Source of the DNA: Chloroflexota bacterium
GTDB taxonomy: Bacteria > Chloroflexota > Anaerolineae > Caldilineales > Caldilineaceae
DNA length: 23,795 bases
Reading direction: 5' to 3'
Assembly: GCA_003451595.1 (NCBI GenBank)
Contig: DMDA01000095.1
Coordinates: 8,762 to 32,556, forward strand
Position 1 is the first letter of the stretch, and each line of letters starts with the position of its first letter. A program made the translations under genes and the position numbers. The notes beneath the pieces were generated by a model, which was not told where the DNA came from, searched no databases, and was given only the letters and a program-made list of their open reading frames with translations. Of the stretch, positions 13,410 through 21,070 are shown in pieces.

Positions 13410-16385
13410 TTACAGGGTGTTGGCGACGGCGAGATGTTTCTTTTTCATCTCGATCAACGCCGCTGGCTGCACCGGCTTGGTCAGAAAGTCATCCATCCCG
13501 CTGGCCAGGCAGCGCTCGCGTTCCTCGTGCAGCGCGCCGGCAGTCAAGGCGATGATGGGAACGTGTCGTGACGTGCCTTGTTCTGCCTGGCGGATCAATT
13601 GGGTGGCGGCCAGACCGTCCATCTCAGGCATCTGCACATCCATCAAAATCAGGTCAACGGGGTGCTCCTTCGCCAGTTGCACCGCCTCGACGCCATTGTG
13701 CGCCTCCAGGATTTCAACGCCGGGGATCGCTTTTTTGAGGAGAATCTTGATCAGCATCATGTTGGTGGCGACATCCTCAGCCACCAGCACGGTGAGCGGC
13801 AACTCTTCGGCTATGCTCGCGGCTGGCTCTGTCGCTTGAGTAAGCGGGGCGTGCTGTCGGCTTTCGTGGCTGTGAAGGTTGCACAGGAAATCATAGAGTT
13901 CTCTAGCTTTGACCGGTTTGGTCAGGTTAAAGCGGACGCCGAGCTTCTTGCATTCTTCGCGCAGGGTTGGGTCGTCGGATGAACTGTGCAACAGGATGAT
14001 GGGCATCTGTTCAGGCGACAGGCGCAGTTGCTCGCGGATGAGCCGAATGGTTTCGAGGCCATCCATGTCGGGCATGTGATAGTCGATGATCAGCAAATCG
14101 TAGGGCGGTGTGTTGGTCAATAGCGCCAACGCTGCAGCGCCACTTTCGCAACCGACGTACTCGATGCCCCAATAGGCGAAGTTGTGTTCCAGGATCAGGC
14201 GGTTGTTATCGTTGTCGTCGACGACCAGCACACGCTGGACGGGCGGTGGTTTGGGCCGGTCGTCACCGTTACGTGCATAGGTGGTCTCGATGGCAAACTG
14301 GAAGATCGAACCTTTACCCGGTTCGCTGTGCACTTCGATGCGCCCGCCCATTTTTTCAGCGAGCAGGTTTGATATTGTCAACCCCAGTCCGGTGCCGCCA
14401 AAGCGACGTGTGGTGGATGTGTCGGCCTGGGTGAAGGCCTGAAAGAGTCGTTGTCGCTGGTCAGGTGCGATGCCGATGCCTGTGTCGCGCACCGTGAAGG
14501 TGTAGCGCCCGCGTGACCGAGCGAGCGGCGTCAAGTCGAGCGGCGTAAAAGCAACTTTCAGTTCCACTTCGCCATGTTCGGTAAATTTGACGGCGTTGCT
14601 GAGCAGATTGATCAGTATCTGCTTCAAACGCACCGGATCGACTTCGGCCAGACGCGGCATCTCTGGCGCAATGCTGAGCAGCAGTTCAAGCTGTTTTTGG
14701 CTGGCATGATACTTGATGATGTCGGCGGTCTGCTCCATGAGTTCGACGATGTCGGATTGGATGATCTCCAATTCCAACTTGCCTGCCTCGATCTTCGAAA
14801 AGTCCAGGATGTCGTTGATGATGCCGAGCAGCGCCTGACCGGAGGTGTGGGCATGTTGGGCGTATTGTTGCTGCACGGGCGTCAGCGGCGTCTTCAGCAG
14901 CAACTCGGTGAAACCGATCACACCGTTGAGAGGGGTGCGAATCTCGTGGCTCATGTTCGCCAAAAATTCGGATTTGGCTTTGCTGGCGGCTTGCGCCTGG
15001 GCGGTGGCGGTTTGTAATGCCTGCTCAATCTCACGGCGCTTGCGGATATTCACCAGCACTTGGGCAAAGATCGTCAGCAGCCGTTGTTCCGCTGCAGAGT
15101 AGGTGTAGTGGCGCCGAACCGAATCAAAGCCAACAAAACCCAGACAATGTGCTCCATCCATCATGGGGACGGCGATCAGGCTCTTGATCTCTTGTGGCTC
15201 CAGCACCTGGCGCACTCCGCTGTCGGGGGGCAGGGCGAAGACATCAGGTACATACATCGTCTCGCCACGTTGATGGGTGGCTACCCAATCCGGCACCAGC
15301 GCCAACGGCACCTCCTGCAACTGATCGATCTGCGGCGTAATGCCGTCGGCGCACCACTCGTGCGTGTTGCTACAGGTTTGCTGCTCGAAGTCATAATCGA
15401 ACAGATAGACGCGGTCGGCGCCGACAAATGTCCCCAATTCACCCAGCGACGCTTCGATGGCGCTGTCAACCTGGTCGAGCGGCATACTGATGTAGGTGGA
15501 TGATATCTCCATCAACATCTCTTGCAGTCGCGTCTGCTGCCGCAGTTCTTCCTCGATCTGTTTGCGCTCGGTAATATCGACGGCAACGCCAGCGTGGCGG
15601 ATGACTACTCCGCTCGCGTCGCGCACCGGGAAGGACCTGGCATGCAGCCAGCGAATTTCGCCGTCGGGGCGCACGATTCTGTACTCCATATCAAAGACGC
15701 CGGTGCTGGCATACGCAGCAAAGGCGGCCATGACCGCCGGGCGATCCGCAGCATAGATGGTCTCCATGAACGATTGCGGGTCGGCGTGGAGACTCTCGCA
15801 TGTACGTCCCCAGACCTGTTCGTAGGCAGGGTTAATATAGAGTATCTTATCATTCTCGGCAGTGCGGAGCCAGAAGACCTCGCCCACGTTTTCGGCGATC
15901 TGGCGGAACCGGTCTTCGCTCTCGCGGCGTGCATCCTCCGCCAGCTTTTGCGCGTGAATATCCTGAATCGTGCCAAAGACGCGCGCACAGCGTCCATCGC
16001 GGTATTCGGCTTTGCCGATGGCGCGCACCCAGCGTTCATTGCCACGCAGTGTGACCAGTTGGGCAATGACGTCGAAAGGTTCACCGTGTTCAATGGCGCG
16101 GGAGACGCAGCGCGCGATGGTCTCGCGTGCTTCACCGGCTTTGTAGTAATTGATGGCGTTTGTCAGGTCGGGCGTAAAATCAGGCGGGGCTTCATGAATT
16201 TCGCGCGTTACATCCGACCAATATAGCGCCTGGTCGGCCACATTCAGCACCCAAGCGCCCACGCGTGCCATCTGCATGGCCTGATCGAGCAAATCCTCCG
16301 GCGGCGTGGGACGACGTGGGGCATCTCCTGAATATGCTGTCGATCGTTGCTGTGGCTGCGGCTGCGCCAGCCCGTGCTTGCCCAT
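13410..16385 (-). CDS. Hybrid sensor histidine kinase (PAS-PAS-GAF-HisKA-HATPase-REC-REC)
   Basis: A 991-residue signalling kinase without membrane segments, so probably cytoplasmic. Domains in order: PAS (about 35-145), PAS (155-275, with PAC ending in VAVDITERK), GAF (about 300-450), a short coiled coil (450-472), and HisKA with phospho-acceptor His480 in NMSHEIRTPLNG. The ATPase follows, with N-box NLLSNAVKFT (593-602), DTGIGI (634-639) and GGTGLGL (663-669). The first receiver (718-835) has Asp768 in IIDYHMPDMDG. The second (865-982) has Asp916 in LMDVQMPEMDG. Both receivers keep the switch and Lys residues (LTKP). No HPt domain or output regulator is nearby, so the partner is encoded elsewhere. 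A GGGGAG ribosome site precedes the ATG at 16383-16385. The sensed signal is unknown. Confidence 0.95.
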   Translation of the reverse strand: MGKHGLAQPQPQQRSTAYSGDAPRRPTPPEDLLDQAMQMARVGAWVLNVADQALYWSDVTREIHEAPPDFTPDLTNAINYYKAGEARETIARCVSRAIEHGEPFDVIAQLVTLRGNERWVRAIGKAEYRDGRCARVFGTIQDIHAQKLAEDARRESEDRFRQIAENVGEVFWLRTAENDKILYINPAYEQVWGRTCESLHADPQSFMETIYAADRPAVMAAFAAYASTGVFDMEYRIVRPDGEIRWLHARSFPVRDASGVVIRHAGVAVDITERKQIEEELRQQTRLQEMLMEISSTYISMPLDQVDSAIEASLGELGTFVGADRVYLFDYDFEQQTCSNTHEWCADGITPQIDQLQEVPLALVPDWVATHQRGETMYVPDVFALPPDSGVRQVLEPQEIKSLIAVPMMDGAHCLGFVGFDSVRRHYTYSAAEQRLLTIFAQVLVNIRKRREIEQALQTATAQAQAASKAKSEFLANMSHEIRTPLNGVIGFTELLLKTPLTPVQQQYAQHAHTSGQALLGIINDILDFSKIEAGKLELEIIQSDIVELMEQTADIIKYHASQKQLELLLSIAPEMPRLAEVDPVRLKQILINLLSNAVKFTEHGEVELKVAFTPLDLTPLARSRGRYTFTVRDTGIGIAPDQRQRLFQAFTQADTSTTRRFGGTGLGLTISNLLAEKMGGRIEVHSEPGKGSIFQFAIETTYARNGDDRPKPPPVQRVLVVDDNDNNRLILEHNFAYWGIEYVGCESGAAALALLTNTPPYDLLIIDYHMPDMDGLETIRLIREQLRLSPEQMPIILLHSSSDDPTLREECKKLGVRFNLTKPVKARELYDFLCNLHSHESRQHAPLTQATEPAASIAEELPLTVLVAEDVATNMMLIKILLKKAIPGVEILEAHNGVEAVQLAKEHPVDLILMDVQMPEMDGLAATQLIRQAEQGTSRHVPIIALTAGALHEERERCLASGMDDFLTKPVQPAALIEMKKKHLAVANTL

Positions 16386-16416
16386 TGCCAGCTCCCCTGA
16401 TCAATAATAAGAAGAA

Positions 16417-16467
16417 GCCGCAACCAATCGCCAGGTGAGTTAACTTTACCTGACGAATAGATGCGGC
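16417..16467. other. Imperfect nested inverted repeat upstream of the hybrid kinase
   Basis: GCCGCA (16417-16422) pairs with TGCGGC (16462-16467). Inside, TCG-C-CAGGT (16428-16436) pairs with ACCTG-A-CGA (16448-16456) around a loop containing the palindrome AGTTAACT. It lies 32-82 bases upstream of the kinase start, in the likely leader or promoter of that gene. It could be an operator or an RNA structure; the evidence is weak. Confidence 0.3.
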
Positions 16468-16565
16468 AGTTGGGAAACAGGTTTACGGACTACATTATAG
16501 CCGCATTGGGGCGGATTGACAAGGCATTGCCCGCCCTTGTCCGAATGGTTGCAAATGTCTCGAAA

Positions 16566-18158
16566 TCAATCCCCCAGCATTAGCGTGCCCCATTCGGTCG
16601 GGTTGTCGTGGGTGGTGCGCGCCGTCGAAGCGGAGAGGACAGTCTGCTGCGCCGGTGTGTCGCCGTCGTTATCGTTGATGCTGAGGTTGAAGCCATAACG
16701 TAGCCCCGGCTGCAACTCGGCGGCGCTTACGTCGAAGTAGAGCCAGGGGATCAACACCTCCAACGCATATTGACCCGTCGCCGTAGCTACCACGCCGGGC
16801 GGGTCGAAACGGCTCTCCGCCGCCAGCGGCAGCCAGCGATAACCACGTACAAACTGAAATTCAGCGTCTGGCGCCAGGCCGATTTGCGTGTCGTCGTCGT
16901 TGGCGCGTGTGTCGGCGAAATCGTCGGTCAGGCGCCGGTCGAACTGGAGTTCCACGCCGTCGCCCTGCCACTGGTCACTGCCATCCGGGCCAGGACGCAA
17001 TACATCGTCGGTGATCTGCACGGCGAGATACAACCCTTCCGGCGCCCACATTATTTGCATCACGCCACTCAAATCGTTGGGACCGCTCCATTGCTCACGC
17101 CCCTGAATCACGGCGCTGACAGGTTGCCAGGGGCCAGGCCAGTCCTCGAAACGCCCGTCCAGTGTAATGGGCTGGCCGCGACGCGCAGAGAAGACGCCGT
17201 TCTGGGAGGGCCGCATCTCGGCGGCGGCGATGGATGGGGTCGCGGAGGCAGGGGCCGGCATGGTGGCGGTCGCAGCGGGTGCGCTGACGTTGCCAGGTGT
17301 TCCCGTCAGTGCGCCGCTGCGCCAGCGTCCATCATTGGCAAAGGTCAAGAGCAATGGGCGCCAGCTTGCGTCCGTTGCCTGATTGTAGAGATTTTCAGCG
17401 GTGCAACTGGGCACAGGGACGCTGGCAAGCGCAAAGCCCTGCTCGAAACTCTGCACGGCGGCGCAGAAGCCTTTTTCCGGCATCGTCGCCCAGCCGAGGC
17501 GTGTGAAGACATCCTCGCGCACACCCCAGATGTAGCCAAAGCCACGCTCCGGGCGGTAGAGGCCTGCGGGCGTTTCGCCGCGCCAGGGCGGCTCCTGTCC
17601 ATTCCAGGTTTCGTTTGAAGGCGCCCAGCTGCCGTCGCCAAACAGAATGTAGGAGAGGTTGGTGTCGCTGCGCCAGAGCATGGCGCCGCGTTCGAAGCTT
17701 TCGTATGCAGCCCAGACGACGCTGGTTGGTGCCACCGGGCAGCCCAGCACCCCCGGATCGAAACTGGCGACGAATTGTGGGTCGAGCGGCACGGCGCAGA
17801 CACGCGTGGGAGGTGGCGCAGTGGGTGAGGGCGAGGGCAGCGGCGTTGGCGTTGCGAGCGGTGTGGCGTTTGCTGTGGGCGGCGTCGTGATGTTGCCGGC
17901 TGTAGCGCTTGCTGCAGGCGACGCTGCAACGGTCGGGGTGAACGTGGCGACTGGCTGCGACGTGACGGCTACAAGCGGCGCTTCCGTCGCCGCGCCCCCC
18001 AGGCGGTCGGCCAGAGTTGTCCAGCCAACGCCGACCGCAAATGCGAAAACGAACAGCAATGCAGCGCCCGCCAGCCACAGCCACCAGCGCGGGCGCGACG
18101 GCGGTGCGCCTTGTCCGCTTGTATCTGGGATGATCTCAAAGTCATCAGGATTTGCCAC
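16566..18158 (-). CDS. Membrane-anchored extracytoplasmic protein with CBM9-like C-terminal domain
   Basis: A 530-residue protein. A short acidic cytoplasmic start precedes one membrane segment (about 25-48). A long Ala/Thr/Pro/Ser linker (55-118) follows. Residues about 120-285 carry two related modules built on AAYESFERGAMLW...FGDGSW (150-178) and AAVQSFEQGFALA...FANDGRW (233-279). A second linker leads to a C-terminal beta domain (about 328-528) resembling carbohydrate-binding module family 9/DOMON-like domains: ITLDGRFEDWPG, then GLYLAVQITDD, QGDGVELQFD and LEVLIPW. It should bind sugars or other ligands outside the cell. The start is GTG (18156-18158) with AAAGGTG 7 bases upstream. It is the last gene of a three-gene operon, 33 bases after the preceding stop. 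Confidence 0.85.
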   Translation of the reverse strand: MANPDDFEIIPDTSGQGAPPSRPRWWLWLAGAALLFVFAFAVGVGWTTLADRLGGAATEAPLVAVTSQPVATFTPTVAASPAASATAGNITTPPTANATPLATPTPLPSPSPTAPPPTRVCAVPLDPQFVASFDPGVLGCPVAPTSVVWAAYESFERGAMLWRSDTNLSYILFGDGSWAPSNETWNGQEPPWRGETPAGLYRPERGFGYIWGVREDVFTRLGWATMPEKGFCAAVQSFEQGFALASVPVPSCTAENLYNQATDASWRPLLLTFANDGRWRSGALTGTPGNVSAPAATATMPAPASATPSIAAAEMRPSQNGVFSARRGQPITLDGRFEDWPGPWQPVSAVIQGREQWSGPNDLSGVMQIMWAPEGLYLAVQITDDVLRPGPDGSDQWQGDGVELQFDRRLTDDFADTRANDDDTQIGLAPDAEFQFVRGYRWLPLAAESRFDPPGVVATATGQYALEVLIPWLYFDVSAAELQPGLRYGFNLSINDNDGDTPAQQTVLSASTARTTHDNPTEWGTLMLGD

Positions 18159-18191
18159 AGTCTTTCACCTTTGCCCACTTACAGGTTGTCG

Positions 18192-18749
18192 TTACGGCGT
18201 CGGCGGTGCACCCGGCGTGGTGACCGCTTGCTGAAGGAACGCCCAGAGGAGCGTGCGCTGTTCCACAGCATACACGAGCCACACGCTGAGCGCAATCAAG
18301 GCAAGCAGTAAACTCACTGCCAGCCAGGGGCGTCGGTGGCGGGGGCGTGAGGCAGCAACCGGAATGTCCACCGGCAAGCCGACCATGCCTGGCGCGTAGA
18401 GGCGTAACACGCGCTGCGCGTCGATGCGCACAGCGCGCACCACAACTTTGCAGCCAATCCAGTCGTTGGCAAAAGGGCTATCCGTCATGCGCAACAGCGT
18501 GTGCATATCCTCGTCGCTCAACGCCATTGGTTTCGCCAATCCCTCAATGAAGGCCAGCGGCGTTAGCGCTTCCACGCCCTGGGTGTTGACGCTGTGAATG
18601 CGTCCTTCCCATTCGCCGCCTGGCAGATCGTCCGGCTGCAGGCGATAGCGTTCGATCACGCTGACGGCGCGGCCACTAATGGCGGAGCGCGCTGGGGTGT
18701 GCGTCGATTCAGCGGCAAGTCGCAAAGCCTGGGTGCGTTTGTCTGTCAT
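18192..18749 (-). CDS. Single-pass membrane protein of unknown function
   Basis: A 185-residue protein with a soluble N-terminal part (1-140) and a membrane segment near the C-terminus (about 142-161) preceded by basic residues (RPRHRRPW). This predicts a cytoplasmic N-terminus and a short outside tail ending in Pro/Thr. The soluble part has no motif I recognise; it contains segments such as GGEWEGRIHSVNTQGVEAL and VVVRAVRIDAQRVLRLYAPG. Its ATG overlaps the TlpA-like stop by four bases (ATGA), so the two are coupled. The CBM9-like protein follows 33 bases later. The arrangement suggests a shared envelope role, which is inference. Confidence 0.8.
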   Translation of the reverse strand: MTDKRTQALRLAAESTHTPARSAISGRAVSVIERYRLQPDDLPGGEWEGRIHSVNTQGVEALTPLAFIEGLAKPMALSDEDMHTLLRMTDSPFANDWIGCKVVVRAVRIDAQRVLRLYAPGMVGLPVDIPVAASRPRHRRPWLAVSLLLALIALSVWLVYAVEQRTLLWAFLQQAVTTPGAPPTP

Positions 18750-19339
18750 TGCGCGCCACTGGATCGTCCCAACACGGCATCGATCACACTGCGGTTAATG
18801 GCGCCTGGGCGGACATCGATGATCGTTCCGTCTGGGTGAATGAAGATGCTGGTGGGCAGCCCACTTACGTTGTAGCGATTGCTGATTGAGCCTTCTGGGT
18901 CAATGACTACCGGCACATTCATACGGAATTGCTCTGCGAACTGACTGACCACGTCCGCGGATTCGTTGGCATTGACGGCGAGCAACACCAGGTCTGGGTA
19001 GTCGCGCGCTGCCTGGAGCAACTCCGGCATCTCGGCGCGACAGGGCGGGCACCATGTTGCCCAGAAGTTGATCAGCACCGGGCGCCCCTTGAAGTCCGCC
19101 AGTGAAGCATGGCGGCCATCGGGGAGCAACATGGTGAAGTTGGGCGGGGTCTGCCCAAGTTTGAGCAACTCTGGCGGCCCGGCTTCGTCGAGTATCGCCT
19201 GTGGAAAGCCGCGCCCAATCGTGGTGGGAAACTCATCCAACCCCACGCGCTGGGCGCCAGCCGGCAGCTTGCTGTCGTTTTGGCCGCCGCACGCTGCTGC
19301 TATCAACAATATCAGCACCAATACGCCAACTCGTCGCAT
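18746..19339 (-). CDS. TlpA/ResA-like thioredoxin-fold lipoprotein
   Basis: A 197-residue exported thiol-disulfide oxidoreductase. The signal peptide MRRVGVLVLILLIAAAC gives a lipobox ending at Cys17, so the protein is tethered outside the membrane. The thioredoxin-like domain (about 62-195) has the active site WCPPC (Cys97, Cys100) in NFWATWCPPCRAEMPE and the cis-proline loop GLPTSIF (Pro162), as in TlpA, ResA and CcmG. The family reduces disulfides in cytochrome c maturation and other exported proteins. No cytochrome assembly gene is present here, so the substrate may be a product of this operon. The ATG at 19339 has AGAGGAG upstream; an open frame to 19372 is less likely. A TATAAT box lies at 19390-19395. 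Confidence 0.93.
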   Translation of the reverse strand: MRRVGVLVLILLIAAACGGQNDSKLPAGAQRVGLDEFPTTIGRGFPQAILDEAGPPELLKLGQTPPNFTMLLPDGRHASLADFKGRPVLINFWATWCPPCRAEMPELLQAARDYPDLVLLAVNANESADVVSQFAEQFRMNVPVVIDPEGSISNRYNVSGLPTSIFIHPDGTIIDVRPGAINRSVIDAVLGRSSGAQ

Positions 19340-19389
19340 ACTTTGCTCTCCTCTGCCCGCTTGCTGAAGCAAGACCTGGCTATAACCTG

Positions 19390-19416
19390 ATTATACCGTA
19401 TTGATTCAAATGTCAT
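19390..19416 (-). promoter_or_regulatory. Promoter candidate for the TlpA-like operon
   Basis: On the minus strand there is a perfect TATAAT (complement of 19390-19395). ATGACA, five of six matches to the -35 consensus, lies 15 bases upstream, slightly closer than usual. Transcription would start near 19383, giving a leader of about 40 bases that includes a small CTTGC-TGAA-GCAAG hairpin (19360-19373). Confidence 0.55.
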
Positions 19417-19495
19417 GTGATGCCCGCTGTATCCTGGAAAGTCACCAATGATTTGATGCCTAGACGCCCATGCAGGTTACTGGCAGACACTTCCA

Positions 19496-19504
19496 TGCTA
19501 GAAT
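19496..19504 (+). promoter_or_regulatory. Extended -10 promoter candidate for the PLP enzyme gene
   Basis: TGCTAGAAT (19496-19504) fits an extended -10 element 43 bases before the start codon. The decamer CCAATGATTT occurs on both sides of it, at 19445-19454 and 19509-19518, in the same orientation; this could be a paired binding site. A -35 match is poor. Confidence 0.4.
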
Positions 19505-19546
19505 TCAGCCAATGATTTCATCCTACTTGACGGAAGGACGCCACTC

Positions 19547-21052
19547 ATGACACAGACTACTCCACGCCCGCTGCCCACTGGTTATGCAGCGGCGCTGACA
19601 GATTTTACGCGTCGTTACCCAGATTACGCCGCCCATGCCCACCTCGACGCGCTGCGCGCCACCGATTATGCGCGGCTGGATCGCACCGGACATGTCTACC
19701 TGGATTATACGGGTGGCGGTCTCTATGCCGAGTCACAATTGCGCAAACACCACGAACTGCTGGCCAACAATGTCTTTGGCAACCCACATTCGCAAAATCC
19801 CACTTCACTGGCGATGACGCATCTAGTCGAAGAGGCGCGCGCTTACGTGCTGCACTTCTTCAACGCTGACCCTGCTGAGTACACTGTGATTTTTACGCCC
19901 AATGCCAGCGGCGCCCTCAAGTTGGTGGGCGAGTCCTATCCCTTTGCGCCGGGTGGTCGCTACGCCTTGCTCTATGACAACCACAACTCGGTCAACGGCA
20001 TTCGTGAGTTCGCGCGGGCGCGCGGCGCGGCAGTCAGTTATATCCCGGTCAGCCTGCCGGACCTACGCGCGCCAACGCCGCGCGTGCTCGCTGTGTTGGC
20101 GACGGCTGACCGGGCGCAGCCTAATCTCTTTGCTTTCCCGGCGCAATCTAATTTTAGCGGCGTGCAACATCCGTTGGAGTGGGCGGAGGCGGCGCACGCA
20201 CACGGGTGGGATGTGTTGCTCGACGGCGCCGCCTTCACACCGACCAACCGCCTTGATCTCAGCCGGGTAAAGCCCGACTTCGTGCCGCTCTCCTTCTACA
20301 AAATCTTCGGCTATCCGACGGGCGTCGGCGCGCTGCTGGTGCGTCACCATGCCCTTGCCAAACTCCGCCGTCCCTGGTTTGCTGGCGGGACGATCACAAT
20401 CACGTCGGTGCAGGGTGAGGGTTGGCATTCTTTGATCCCTGGCGCCGCCGGGTTTGAGGATGGCACGGTCAACTATCTCAACCTGCCGGCAGTGGAGATC
20501 GGCTTGCGTCACATCGAGGCCATCGGCATCGACGCCATTCATGCGCGCGTCATGGCGTTAACCGGCTGGCTGCTGGAGCAAATGACGGCGCTGGCGCACA
20601 GCAGCGGCGCGCCGCTCGTCCACATCTTCGGCCCGACGCAGACCGAAGCGCGCGGTGGAACGATTGCGTTTACGCTGCGCGACCCAACAGGGGAAGATTT
20701 CGACTTTCGCCGCATCGAGGCAGCGGCGGCGGAGCGTTTGATCTCGCTGCGCACGGGTTGTTTTTGCAATCCCGGTGACGGGGAGGTGGCGCACAGCCTG
20801 ACGCGCGCAGAGATGGCCTGTTACTTCACCGGCGCTCCGCCTTCCTCTTTCTACGAATTTTACGATCTCCTGCATGTCGCCACCGGCAAAACGCCGAGCA
20901 CACTCCGCATCTCGTTGGGGGTGGCGTCGAACTTTGCTGATGTCTACGCCTTTGTAGGCTTTCTCCGGGAGTTTTGCGATCGTCGCGCTGCCGATCTACC
21001 CTGGGCGCCAGAGCCGACCCTGGCTGCCGTGCGTCAACGCGACGCCGCATAG
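19547..21052 (+). CDS. Class V aminotransferase/NifS-like enzyme related to molybdenum-cofactor sulfurase
   Basis: A 501-residue PLP enzyme of fold type I, aminotransferase class V. It shows YLDYTGGGLY (51-60) near the N-terminus, Asp226 in LLDGAAF for the pyridine nitrogen, and Lys252 in PLSFYKIFGYPTGVGALLV for the Schiff base. The LRTGCFCNPGDGE stretch (401-413, Cys405 and Cys407) matches the conserved cysteine loop of the NifS-like domain of molybdenum-cofactor sulfurases, which transfer sulfur from L-cysteine. The C-terminal MOSC domain of eukaryotic MOCOS is absent, so it is a stand-alone NifS-like protein. The true sulfur acceptor is unknown. The ATG at 19547 has a GGAAGGA ribosome site. 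It converges on the FAD oxidoreductase with an 18-base gap. Confidence 0.88.
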   Translation: MTQTTPRPLPTGYAAALTDFTRRYPDYAAHAHLDALRATDYARLDRTGHVYLDYTGGGLYAESQLRKHHELLANNVFGNPHSQNPTSLAMTHLVEEARAYVLHFFNADPAEYTVIFTPNASGALKLVGESYPFAPGGRYALLYDNHNSVNGIREFARARGAAVSYIPVSLPDLRAPTPRVLAVLATADRAQPNLFAFPAQSNFSGVQHPLEWAEAAHAHGWDVLLDGAAFTPTNRLDLSRVKPDFVPLSFYKIFGYPTGVGALLVRHHALAKLRRPWFAGGTITITSVQGEGWHSLIPGAAGFEDGTVNYLNLPAVEIGLRHIEAIGIDAIHARVMALTGWLLEQMTALAHSSGAPLVHIFGPTQTEARGGTIAFTLRDPTGEDFDFRRIEAAAAERLISLRTGCFCNPGDGEVAHSLTRAEMACYFTGAPPSSFYEFYDLLHVATGKTPSTLRISLGVASNFADVYAFVGFLREFCDRRAADLPWAPEPTLAAVRQRDAA

Positions 21053-21070
21053 CCCGAAGACAGAACGCCG

